64,000 bases of DNA, taken from positions 682,001 through 746,000 of the forward strand of contig NZ_LKST01000001.1 in the NCBI RefSeq assembly GCF_001412105.1, in the 5' to 3' direction. The notes beneath the pieces are model-generated. The model saw nothing but the letters and a program-made list of their open reading frames with translations, was not told the DNA's origin and did not search any database. Positions 40,893 to 51,137 of this stretch are shown piece by piece. Position numbers and translations under genes: made by a program. Origin of the DNA: Corynebacterium oculi (GTDB lineage Bacteria > Actinomycetota > Actinomycetes > Mycobacteriales > Mycobacteriaceae). Position 1 is the first letter of the stretch, and every line of letters starts with the position of its first letter.

Positions 40893-41638
40893 GCCTTGAC
40901 AGTGTAATCAGCCCCTACCGCCCGCCGCGAGAGACAGTAGTCCACAAAATTCCGCAGAATCTGGTGTGCGGGGCCGGTGTCCACCCTCCGCAACGAGTCC
41001 ACGATTGCCTCATACTCCTCGTCCCGGAAGTATCCGTGGTTTCGATAAAAGTCCATGCGGCGCGCCATGCCCGCTATGTCCATCTCCGGGTGAAACTGCG
41101 TGGACCAGGTGTGTTCTCCCACGCGCAGGGCCTGAACCGGACAGGTGGGGCCGCTGGCTATCACGGTCACTCCCTGGGGGAGGGAGGCTACGGATTCCGT
41201 GTGACCGGTAAAGGCCTCGAAGGCCGGGGGAAGGGGGCCAAAGACCGGGTCGGCGCTGCCTTCGGCCGTGATCTCCACTCGGCTGGCGCTGGTTTCCTCC
41301 GCATTTTCGTGCCCGATGCTCCCGCCGAGCACCTGGGCGATGAGCCCGGTGCCAAAGCAGGTGAAAAATACGGGCGTGGGGGAGTCAATGAGCTGAGTAA
41401 GTTCGCGCACCACCGCGCGCTGCCAGGGGCCGTAATGGGCGTTGCTCATGTTGAGGGAGCTTCCACCCACGAATACTCCGGCGTAGCGCGTGACGTCCCC
41501 CACCCGAAAGTCCGCAGATCCGCATATCCGCTGTTCTAGCTGCGTGGGCCCCAGGCCGGTGGCCTGTTGAAAGTCCCGATACTCCGAGGCCGCCACGGCC
41601 TCCTTCTCCCGCAGGGAGAGCAGCAGAAATACAGACAT
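40877..41638 (-). CDS. Class I glutamine amidotransferase-like protein
   Basis: A 253-residue GATase1 domain without a fused synthetase. The nucleophile elbow is FFTCFGTGLIA, where the usual Gln after Cys-x-Gly-x is Gly. GHTESV and the His-Glu of STQFHPEMD complete the triad. Similar genes lie next to acnR in C. glutamicum. The ATG at 41638 has no ribosome-binding site, but TAGACT is 7 bases upstream (41646-41651, minus strand), so it is probably leaderless. Substrate unknown. Confidence 0.86.
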   Translation of the reverse strand: MSVFLLLSLREKEAVAASEYRDFQQATGLGPTQLEQRICGSADFRVGDVTRYAGVFVGGSSLNMSNAHYGPWQRAVVRELTQLIDSPTPVFFTCFGTGLIAQVLGGSIGHENAEETSASRVEITAEGSADPVFGPLPPAFEAFTGHTESVASLPQGVTVIASGPTCPVQALRVGEHTWSTQFHPEMDIAGMARRMDFYRNHGYFRDEEYEAIVDSLRRVDTGPAHQILRNFVDYCLSRRAVGADYTVKACTRS

Positions 41639-41645
41639 ACCGCTT

Positions 41646-41651
41646 AGTCTA
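41646..41651 (-). promoter_or_regulatory. -10 box for leaderless amidotransferase gene
   Basis: TATAGACT on the minus strand ends 7 bases before the ATG, with no Shine-Dalgarno between. Confidence 0.55.
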
Positions 41652-41687
41652 TATTAATCCCCGAAAAATATGAACTAAGCGGTCTAT

Positions 41688-42248
41688 CTATTTCCTTATC
41701 GAGGCCTCCACCACGTCCAACATTCGGGCCAGCCCCTCCACCGGCTGCCCCGAGGCCAATTGGGTAATAAGCCCCTCCATCACCGTTTCCAAGTAGGTGA
41801 TAAGCACCTCCACGGGGACGTCGGTACGCATGCGATCCTGCTCCGCGTTGCGCTCCAGGCGCGAGCGCACGGCCCGATCCAGCACCTCTTGATGCTGCTG
41901 CCAGCGCGCCCGAAAGGAGGTATCGGTGCGCAGCAGCCGGGCGATCTCTAACCGGGTGGCCAACCAGTCGTGGCGCTCCGGGTGATCCAGGATGTCCCGC
42001 ATGACCTCCACGAGGCCCTCGGTGGCCACCACCTCGGCCTGACGCTCCGCGTCCTGCCGGGCGATGGCGAGGAAGAGCGATTCCTTATCACCGAAATGAT
42101 GAAAGATCGCTCCCCGCGACTTACCCGTCGCCGCCTCCAGGCGCCGCACCGTCGCCCCCTCGTAGCCGAACTCCCCGAAGCACCTGCGGGCCCCTTCGAG
42201 GATGTCGTGGCGGCGCCGTTCCAGCTCCGCTTCGCTAACGACGGGCAC
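41688..42248 (-). CDS. acnR: TetR-family repressor of aconitase
   Basis: Represses acn in corynebacteria. The 186-residue product opens with a TetR HTH (ILEGARRCFGEFGYEGATVRRLEAATGKSRGAIFHHFGDKESLF), nearly the AcnR text known from C. glutamicum. The conserved C-terminal ligand domain includes ERHDWLATRLEIARLLRTD. GTG at 42248 is nine bases after the acn stop. The expected operator, CAGNACnnnCGTACTG, is found in the acn promoter at 45212-45227. Confidence 0.95.
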   Translation of the reverse strand: MPVVSEAELERRRHDILEGARRCFGEFGYEGATVRRLEAATGKSRGAIFHHFGDKESLFLAIARQDAERQAEVVATEGLVEVMRDILDHPERHDWLATRLEIARLLRTDTSFRARWQQHQEVLDRAVRSRLERNAEQDRMRTDVPVEVLITYLETVMEGLITQLASGQPVEGLARMLDVVEASIRK

Positions 42249-42257
42249 GGTTCGACG

Positions 42258-45092
<2,835 letters not shown>

Positions 45093-45204
45093 TTCCTAAC
45101 GGGTTGTGAGAATAAGACTCGTCGCCGGAGCCGGAGTCCAGCGCTATCACGAGACTTGTCCACGAGTTTACTATCCGGCTCACACCGGCTCCTCGTTTCA
45201 CAGC

Positions 45205-45227
45205 ATCATAACAGTACGCGCGTTCTG
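45205..45227 (-). promoter_or_regulatory. AcnR operator and acn -10 box
   Basis: On the minus strand CAGAACGCGCGTACTG (45227-45212) matches the known AcnR site CAGNACnnnCGTACTG at every fixed base. TATGAT (45210-45205) follows at once as a -10 box. The operator therefore fills the promoter spacer, so bound AcnR would block RNA polymerase. Confidence 0.85.
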
Positions 45228-45310
45228 TTGGTGAATCCCCGCGCCGGGCCACCCCCACATCCGCCCCGGCATATATAAATAGAACAACCCCACCCACGCA
45301 GGAGGCCGCG

Positions 45311-45850
45311 ATGATCCCCGACAACATCGATCTCGATGCCATGCGCACCCAGATCGCCGATCGCGGCGTGGCCATTCACGGCAAGGGCAGCACCGACACC
45401 GCCTACCGGGACAAGCTCGCCGCCGCTATCGACGCCGCCGAGGCCACCGGGCAGGGGAGCTTCGGCATCGCGGTCCTGGATTTCACTCCTACCCATACCG
45501 CCGATCTCCGCGACATTGCCCAGGAGATCCATCAAGGAACAGAGCTTGACACCGTGATCGTGCGCGCGCCCGGGTCGGGAGCCACGGTCAGTTCCGTCTA
45601 TTCCCGGGATGACATCGAGCGCGCTCAAGACGATTTCCTCAGCACCACCAACTACGCCACCGCCGTGCGGGAATATCCAGAGCACCTTTCCGCCGCGCCG
45701 ATACCGTGGTTCCCCCTTTCCCTCACGGCGCTCATCGTTTGCCTCTTCACGCTCGCCAGCACGGCCCTAAAGGTCAAGAGGGAAAGCTTGACCGGCAGGC
45801 AGCGACACGCGGTTTCCCGAAATAGTGACTCGAATCATAAAAAATACTGA
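45311..45850 (+). CDS. Rv1476-like membrane protein (DUF6676 family)
   Basis: A 179-residue protein with a soluble N-terminal domain of about 130 residues (IPDNIDLDAMRTQIADRGVAIHG), one membrane helix at about 133-155 (IPWFPLSLTALIVCLFTLAST), and a basic tail. AGGAGG lies 45300-45305. The order acn, this gene, RipA-like peptidase is the same as in M. tuberculosis (Rv1475c, Rv1476, ripA). The function is not established; a role in cell-wall hydrolase control is inferred from position. Confidence 0.82.
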   Translation: MIPDNIDLDAMRTQIADRGVAIHGKGSTDTAYRDKLAAAIDAAEATGQGSFGIAVLDFTPTHTADLRDIAQEIHQGTELDTVIVRAPGSGATVSSVYSRDDIERAQDDFLSTTNYATAVREYPEHLSAAPIPWFPLSLTALIVCLFTLASTALKVKRESLTGRQRHAVSRNSDSNHKKY

Positions 45851-45875
45851 ACCCGCCATTCCCCCTGCACAGCCC

Positions 45876-45906
45876 GCCGCCGGGGTCTTTTTCTGACCCC
45901 GCCGGC
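45876..45906 (+). terminator. Strong hairpin after the Rv1476-like gene
   Basis: GCCGCCGGGGTC (45876-45887) pairs with GACCCCGCCGGC (45895-45906) with one mismatch; the loop is TTTTTCT. No T-run follows, but the stem is very stable and follows the stop codon by 25 bases. Confidence 0.5.
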
Positions 45907-45935
45907 CGTCGTGCAGCGCAGCGGATGGGGCTTAT

Positions 45936-45961
45936 GGGAAACGGGTGATCTATTGTTTCCC
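45936..45961. repeat. Inverted repeat upstream of the RipA-like gene
   Basis: GGGAAAC (45936-45942) and GTTTCCC (45955-45961) are exact inverted repeats 12 bases apart. They may form an operator or the base of a leader hairpin. Confidence 0.4.
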
Positions 45962-45991
45962 TATTGGCACACGAGTTACGCGAGGCTTCTT

Positions 45992-46172
45992 TCAAGTTCT
46001 GAGACTTGAGAGGCGCAAGTGGGACGGTGAAGAGATTCGGGCACGTGGGGAAGCCTGCCATCGGATCTTTCATCTCCGCCCCGTTGAGGCCCCGTCGAGA
46101 CGCTCGCGCGGCCCGTGTGCCACCTCCGTGTCAGCACGCTTCACGGAAGCCTGTAAAGCCTTTAGGCTTTAC
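45992..46172 (+). promoter_or_regulatory. Long structured leader of the RipA-like gene
   Basis: The 290 bases before the GTG start hold no credible gene. TCAAGT (45992-45997), ACTTGA (46004-46009) and CAAGT (46016-46020) allow two mutually exclusive hairpins. Further on GTAAAGCC/GGCTTTAC (46153-46160, 46165-46172, loop TTTA) is a perfect 8-bp hairpin 11 bases before the ribosome-binding site. I did not find the conserved core of the c-di-AMP riboswitch that precedes some actinobacterial cell-wall hydrolases. Confidence 0.4.
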
Positions 46173-46196
46173 TTTAGGCTCCGAAGGGAGACTTTT

Positions 46197-48008
46197 GTGG
46201 GAACATCTGCGCCCAAGACCTCGCCAACGACGCCTACGTCCACGACCGTGACCTCCAGGAACGCCTCGTTCAAGCGCATGATGAGGGTCAGCGTGGCCAC
46301 GATCGTGTGTGCCTCCTCGCTCTCCACCATTACGCCGGTGGCGGCCGCTCCCAACAATCCCAGCGACGGCGACCTAGAACGCGCCCACCAGGCATTAGAA
46401 TCCGGGGCCACCTCCGTAGCCGACCTCGCGGGGCAGGTCAGTTCCGCCCAGGAGCGCCTCGCCCGCTTGGAGCTATCCATGGGAGAGCTGCGCGAGGCAG
46501 TGAATAAGTCCCTCGTGGATCTGCATGACGCTCAGGGCACCGCGGAGCAAGCCCGCCAGGCCGCCGCCGCGGCCAAGGAACAGCTCAGCAACAGCCAAAA
46601 GGAATTGGAAAAGGCCCAGGGCACCCTCAACGAGATCTCGCGTACCGCGTATCGTCGTGGGGCCTCCAGCCCGCTCGGGGCCGTGTCCGGGGAAACCACC
46701 TCGGAAGAGGCCTTGGACCGCAGCACCTATCTGCGCACGAACTCGGAGAAGCAGCGCCGGGCCATCGAGGAGCTTGACCGCGCCCGCACCATCACGGCCA
46801 ATAAGGAATCCGAACTGCGCGAGGCCCGCAACATCGCCGAGCAGCGCGAGGCGGAAGCCCAGCAGGCCCAGGACTCCGCCCAGGCCGCCATCGAGGAAAA
46901 CTCTCGCGCGCTGACCGAGAGCGCCCAGGAGCACGATCGGCTGCTCACCGAGCAGCAATGGGCGCAGCAGCGCCTCGACGCCGCCAAGAACAACGCGCAG
47001 AGCCTGCTGAACCAGCGCGAGGAATTTGAGAAGTTCCAGGAGCAGGAGAAGGAGCGCCGCGCCAAGGAGCAGGAACGCCAGGCGGCGGAGGCTCGAAAGG
47101 AAGCGGAAAAGGCCGCGCAGGACAATGAGCGCCAGAAGGCCGCCGCGGCGGCTGCGGCGACGGTGGAAAGCAGGCAGCCCGAGCACACCCGGCTGGACAA
47201 CCCCTACCCCCAGGAGGAGGATGCCCAGGCCGCCGAGGTGGCGGAGATTCAAAACCCGGGTGCCGCCGAGGAGTCCAGCGCGGAAGCAACCACCATCACC
47301 CCGACCGAGGAACCTACGACTGAGGAACCCACGATCGAGGAGACGGCGGAACCCACCACCGCCGAAGAGGCACCCACCTGGGAGGCCACCCCGGAGGCGG
47401 AGAGCGGCACTGAGGAGGCCGAACCCTCGTTCAGCGCCACTGCGGAGGTCGAGGAGCCAGAAACCGAGGAAACCGTGGCGGCGGAGACCGCCGTGGAGGG
47501 CAGCGGGGAGGCCGAGGAGATCGGTGTCGGTGCCCTGGGATCGAGCGGTTCCTCCGAGCTTTCTAGTTCCGCGTCCAGCGGCGCCCGCTCCGAGATCATC
47601 GAGACGGTGATCGCCCGCGCCATGTCTCAGGTGGGGCAGCCCTACGCCTGGGGCGGCGGCACGGCGAGCGGCCCCAGCCAGGGTATTCGCGACGGCGGCG
47701 TGGCCGATTCCTACGGCGATTACAACAAGGTGGGCTTCGACTGCTCCGGCCTGACCCTCTACGCCTTTGCCGGGGCCGGTATTTCCCTGCCGCATTACAC
47801 GGGCTACCAGTACCAGCGCGGCACGCAGATTGATCCCAGCAATATGCAGCGTGGTGACCTGATCTTCTACGGCCCGGCCGGCAACAATCACGTGGCGATC
47901 TATCTGGGCGATGGGCAGATGATCGAAGCCCCGCAATCCGGTTCCTATGTGCAGATCTCCCCGGTGCGCTGGGCCGGAATGAGCCCCTACGCCGTGCGCA
48001 TGGTGTAG
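46197..48008 (+). CDS. Secreted NlpC/P60 peptidoglycan endopeptidase, RipA-like
   Basis: Cell-separation hydrolase of 603 residues. GTG at 46197 has GAAGGGAG six bases upstream. A basic n-region of about 30 residues leads to a signal core (VSVATIVCASSLSTITPVAAA). A long coiled coil (about 55-325) is rich in Glu, Ala, Gln. An acidic Thr/Pro/Glu linker (about 355-450) follows. The NlpC/P60 domain carries Cys516 in FDCSGLTLYAFA and His565 in NNHVAIYLG. The coiled coil probably autoinhibits the peptidase, as described for RipA. Position beside the Rv1476-like gene supports the assignment. Confidence 0.92.
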   Translation: MGTSAPKTSPTTPTSTTVTSRNASFKRMMRVSVATIVCASSLSTITPVAAAPNNPSDGDLERAHQALESGATSVADLAGQVSSAQERLARLELSMGELREAVNKSLVDLHDAQGTAEQARQAAAAAKEQLSNSQKELEKAQGTLNEISRTAYRRGASSPLGAVSGETTSEEALDRSTYLRTNSEKQRRAIEELDRARTITANKESELREARNIAEQREAEAQQAQDSAQAAIEENSRALTESAQEHDRLLTEQQWAQQRLDAAKNNAQSLLNQREEFEKFQEQEKERRAKEQERQAAEARKEAEKAAQDNERQKAAAAAAATVESRQPEHTRLDNPYPQEEDAQAAEVAEIQNPGAAEESSAEATTITPTEEPTTEEPTIEETAEPTTAEEAPTWEATPEAESGTEEAEPSFSATAEVEEPETEETVAAETAVEGSGEAEEIGVGALGSSGSSELSSSASSGARSEIIETVIARAMSQVGQPYAWGGGTASGPSQGIRDGGVADSYGDYNKVGFDCSGLTLYAFAGAGISLPHYTGYQYQRGTQIDPSNMQRGDLIFYGPAGNNHVAIYLGDGQMIEAPQSGSYVQISPVRWAGMSPYAVRMV

Positions 48009-48034
48009 CTTTGCTCTGCTTCTCGCCCACGTCG

Positions 48035-48040
48035 TAGGCT
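48035..48040 (+). promoter_or_regulatory. -10 box for leaderless hemH
   Basis: TAGGCT, 7 bases before the ATG at 48048, with no Shine-Dalgarno. Confidence 0.5.
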
Positions 48041-48047
48041 TGATGCC

Positions 48048-49121
48048 ATGAGCCTTGAGCAGCACTACGATGCCCTCCTCGTTCTTTCCTTCGGTGGCCC
48101 CGAGGGGCCCGAGGAGGTCGTTCCATTTTTGGAAAACGTCACGCGGGGGCGCGGCATCCCCCGGGAGCGCCTCAAGGTGGTGGGGGAGCATTACTTCCAC
48201 TTCGATGGCATCAGCCCCCTCAACCGGCTCAACAAAGAGATCATCGCCAACGTGGAGCAGGAGTTGCTTCGGCGCGGCCATGACCTGCCCATATACTTTG
48301 GTAATAGGAATTGGCACCCCTTCGGGGAGGAGACCGCGGAGCAGATGGCGGCCGATGGCGTGCGCAACGCGCTCGTGTTTAGCACCTCCGCCTGGGGCGG
48401 GTACTCCGGCTGCCGCCAATACGACGAGGACATTCGGCGGATTCGCCAACACCTCGCGGATCGGGGCCTCCCGGAGATCACCTTTACCAAGCTGCGCCAG
48501 TTCTACGACCACCCCAAGTTCATCACCGCCATGGCGCAGGCCGTCACCGAGTCCTACGGGCGGTTTTCTCCCGAGGACTCTCCCCGCATGATCTTCACGG
48601 CGCATTCCGTGCCGCTGAGCGCCAATAACGCCGCCGGCGGGCCCGAGGATGCCCAGCTCTACGAGCGCCAGGTGGCCGAGGCTTCCCGTCTGGTGGCCCA
48701 GGAGGCGGGAATCCACGACTATGACCTGGTGTGGCAGTCTCGTTCGGGCAGCCCCGCGATCCCTTGGCTAGAACCAGACATCGTGGATCACGCCTCGGCG
48801 CTGCACGATGAAGACGGGGTTGAGAACATCGTGGTGTGCCCCATCGGCTTCATCTCCGATCACATGGAGGTGGTCTGGGACCTCGATACGGAGCTGCGCC
48901 AGGCTACCGACGAGCGCGGCATGCACATGGAGCGCACCCGCACGGCGGGCCCCACCGAGCTATTCACGCAGATGGTGGTGGATCTGGTGGAGGAACACAC
49001 CTCGGGCCGAGAGCCGGAGGGGCTAGGCGAGGTCACCCTCAACGGTTGCACCGTCAACGGGGAGGCCTGCCACGAGGGCTGTTGTCAGCCCGCCAAGCGC
49101 CCCATCTCCCGCACCGCGTAA
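48048..49121 (+). CDS. hemH: Ferrochelatase (coproporphyrin type expected)
   Basis: Inserts iron into a porphyrin in haem synthesis; in actinobacteria the substrate is coproporphyrin III. The 357-residue product has [14 protein letters not shown] at the N terminus and the metal-site histidine in FTAHSVPLS. The C terminus carries Cys334-x6-Cys341-x3-Cys345-Cys346, resembling the cysteines that bind a [2Fe-2S] cluster in mycobacterial ferrochelatase. ATG at 48048 follows TAGGCT by 7 bases, so the message is probably leaderless. The 3' end overlaps the next, convergent gene by 37 bases. Confidence 0.93.
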   Translation: MSLEQHYDALLVLSFGGPEGPEEVVPFLENVTRGRGIPRERLKVVGEHYFHFDGISPLNRLNKEIIANVEQELLRRGHDLPIYFGNRNWHPFGEETAEQMAADGVRNALVFSTSAWGGYSGCRQYDEDIRRIRQHLADRGLPEITFTKLRQFYDHPKFITAMAQAVTESYGRFSPEDSPRMIFTAHSVPLSANNAAGGPEDAQLYERQVAEASRLVAQEAGIHDYDLVWQSRSGSPAIPWLEPDIVDHASALHDEDGVENIVVCPIGFISDHMEVVWDLDTELRQATDERGMHMERTRTAGPTELFTQMVVDLVEEHTSGREPEGLGEVTLNGCTVNGEACHEGCCQPAKRPISRTA

Positions 49122-49795
49122 TCCACCGCGGCCATCCTGGCCTCGCGGACATAGCGCCCCAGGCTCAGCAGTTCCGGGTCAAGGCTGTGATCGCCAGCCT
49201 GATCCAGCAGCGTCTCCGTGATCGCTGCCACCCGATCCGCCCGCGCGATCAGTTTGGCCGCCCGGGGTGGGGTGGAGCGCGGCACGCCCGGGGTCTCATA
49301 GAAATCGCTCAGCCGCCCCACGCTCAGGCGCGGATTGGCGAGGTCGCCGCGCCGATAGCCGCGCGCCTCGATCAGCGCCGCCGCCCGACGGGTGGCATCG
49401 GCCAGGCGTAGATCGGCCTCACCGGGGGAGAGCGACAGAGGCGCGGGGACATCCTCGACGGTCCGCCACTGCCATTCCTCCGCCCCCGGCACCGCCACGA
49501 GCACGTGATGACGGCGCCCGTCGCCGTCGGGAACGAGCAGAGCCCCGTGCTCGTCGGCGGGATCGGGAAGCCCGGTGGGCTGCGCGGGGCCGGCCAGCAC
49601 CAGGCGCACGGCGGGCTCCTCGCCGTGAAGCAGGGCGGTGGCGCGGAGCCTGTGCACAACCTGCACGGAGTGCGGCTGGTGGAGGTCCAGCAGGGCGTCG
49701 ATAAGCGCGTCCGTAGATTCCTGGCCGTGGAACCATGCCCCCAACCATAGGGCGCTGTGCTGGAGCGGGGAATACACATGAGGGCGGATAGACAT
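49085..49795 (-). CDS. Conserved hypothetical protein (Rv1486c-like position)
   Basis: A 236-residue soluble protein beginning [24 protein letters not shown]. No known domain is recognised. The middle is rich in Ala, Pro and acidic residues, and the C-terminal half is helical. It is convergent with hemH and divergent from DUF3097, the order seen around Rv1485-Rv1487 in M. tuberculosis. ATG at 49795 is preferred over GTG-like upstream codons; a TACACT -10 box (49805-49810, minus strand) lies 9 bases before it. Confidence 0.75.
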   Translation of the reverse strand: MSIRPHVYSPLQHSALWLGAWFHGQESTDALIDALLDLHQPHSVQVVHRLRATALLHGEEPAVRLVLAGPAQPTGLPDPADEHGALLVPDGDGRRHHVLVAVPGAEEWQWRTVEDVPAPLSLSPGEADLRLADATRRAAALIEARGYRRGDLANPRLSVGRLSDFYETPGVPRSTPPRAAKLIARADRVAAITETLLDQAGDHSLDPELLSLGRYVREARMAAVDYAVREMGRLAG

Positions 49796-49817
49796 GATCC
49801 CAGTAGTGTAGGGCACC
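49796..49817. promoter_or_regulatory. 22-base divergent promoter with overlapping -10 boxes
   Basis: TAGTGT on the plus strand (49804-49809) is 8 bases before the ATG at 49818. TACACT on the minus strand (49810-49805) is 9 bases before the ATG at 49795. The two boxes occupy nearly the same bases. Neither gene has room for a leader. Confidence 0.55.
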
Positions 49818-50657
49818 ATGGCGAGAAACGACCCCTACGGCGATATTTTTTCCGGGCATTCCCGCAACCAGCGCCCCACCTATCCCACCATGCCCGCCCA
49901 ACCCGGCGAGGTGGTGGAGGTGCCGGCCCAGGATTTTGTGGGCGCAATCATCGGCACCGAGCGCACCTACGACGGTGACTTCGTGCGCCTAGAGGATCGC
50001 CACGGCACCCAGCGGCTCTTTCACATGCGCCCCGGCGCCTTCCTCCACGAGGGAAGGCGGGTGACGCTAACTCGCTCTGTGCCCACGCAAACCCCCCAGC
50101 GCTCCAACTCCGGTTCGCGGCGGGTGCGCGACGTACAGGCCAAGGTGGCCGCCCCCTCCCGCATCTGGGTCGAGGGTGTGCACGACGCCGCGATCGTGGA
50201 AAAGATCTGGGGCCACGATCTGCGCGTGGAGGGGGTGGTGGTGGAATACCTTGAGGGCCTGGATCACCTGCCCGAGCGCCTGGCGGAATTTCGCCCCGGC
50301 CCGGGCCGACGGGTGGGGGTGCTGGCCGATCACCTGGTGGAGGGCTCCAAGGAAACGCGGCTCACCGAGCGGGTGGGCCCGCACGTGCTGGTCACCGGGC
50401 ACCCGTACATCGACATCTGGGCGGCGGTAAAACCGCAGCGCCTGGGCATGCGGGCCTGGCCGGACGTGCCCTACGGGGAGGACTGGAAAACGGGGGTCTG
50501 CCGCCGGTTGGGGTGGTCCGATCCCAGGGAGGGGTGGAGCCGCGTGTACGGGGCCGTGGGGTCCTTCCGGGACGTCGATTCCACCCTCATCGGCGCCGTG
50601 GAGCGCCTGGTGGACTTCGTGACCACCCCGGAACTCAGCAAGTCCGATCTCCTCTAG
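49818..50657 (+). CDS. DUF3097 family protein
   Basis: Actinobacterial protein of 279 residues, unknown function. The N-terminal part (PGEVVEVPAQDFVGAIIGTERT) looks like a small beta-barrel. The second part contains RIWVEGVHDAAIVEKIWGHDLR and GVLADHLVEGSKETRL, reminiscent of a TOPRIM-like fold, but this is only a suggestion. It ends with a short helical tail. ATG at 49818 follows a -10 box directly, so it is probably leaderless. Confidence 0.85.
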   Translation: MARNDPYGDIFSGHSRNQRPTYPTMPAQPGEVVEVPAQDFVGAIIGTERTYDGDFVRLEDRHGTQRLFHMRPGAFLHEGRRVTLTRSVPTQTPQRSNSGSRRVRDVQAKVAAPSRIWVEGVHDAAIVEKIWGHDLRVEGVVVEYLEGLDHLPERLAEFRPGPGRRVGVLADHLVEGSKETRLTERVGPHVLVTGHPYIDIWAAVKPQRLGMRAWPDVPYGEDWKTGVCRRLGWSDPREGWSRVYGAVGSFRDVDSTLIGAVERLVDFVTTPELSKSDLL

Positions 50658-50692
50658 GTTTAGCCAGGGCTACCTAAGCGGCGTGGTTTCGG

Positions 50693-50698
50693 TAGGCT
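50693..50698 (+). promoter_or_regulatory. -10 box for leaderless nfeD-like gene
   Basis: TAGGCT, 7 bases before the GTG at 50706, with no Shine-Dalgarno. Confidence 0.5.
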
Positions 50699-50705
50699 GG
50701 GCGGG

Positions 50706-51137
50706 GTGGAAATCATCGCTTGGTTCATCGCAGCCCTCGTCTTGGCGGGACTAGAACTAGCGGTGGGGGAGTTTACCCTTCTCATGCTCGGCGGCGGGGC
50801 GCTCGCCGCCAGCGGCGTCGCGCTCACCGCCGCGCCGCTGTGGGGTCAGGTGGCGGCCTTCGCCCTCGTCTCCCTCGGACTGCTGTTCTTTGTCAAGCCC
50901 ATTTTGCGCCGCAAAATGCAGGTTCCGCTGGCCCTCGATACCTCCTCGGAGGCATTGGTGGGGCACGCAGCGGAGGTTCTAGAGACCGTGCATCAGGGCT
51001 CGGGCGGGCAAATCAGGCTCGACGGCAGCATTTGGTCCGCCGTCACCGTTGATCCCCACGCCTCGTACAGCGAGGGCGAGCACGTCACCGTCGTTCGTAT
51101 CGACGGCCCCACAGCCATCGTCTGGAAGGAAAACTAA
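50706..51137 (+). CDS. NfeD-family membrane protein
   Basis: A 143-residue short NfeD protein: membrane helices at about 3-25, 30-45 and 50-68, then a C-terminal OB-fold domain (EALVGHAAEVLETV to VVRIDGPTAIVW). These proteins pair with SPFH proteins in membrane microdomains. The SPFH gene starts immediately after its TAA. GTG at 50706 appears leaderless. Confidence 0.9.
   Translation: MEIIAWFIAALVLAGLELAVGEFTLLMLGGGALAASGVALTAAPLWGQVAAFALVSLGLLFFVKPILRRKMQVPLALDTSSEALVGHAAEVLETVHQGSGGQIRLDGSIWSAVTVDPHASYSEGEHVTVVRIDGPTAIVWKEN

Noticed and set aside
39264..40907. 547-codon plus-strand frame opposite UPF0210 and ACT genes
   Set aside because: Both genes on the minus strand are recognisable families; the plus frame has none.
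45851..46196. Possible c-di-AMP (ydaO) riboswitch before the RipA-like gene
   Set aside because: The conserved core segments of that class are not found, although the leader is structured.
46473..48716. 747-codon minus-strand frame opposite the RipA-like gene
   Set aside because: Leu/Gly-rich mirror of the Glu/Ala-rich coiled coil; no real gene features.
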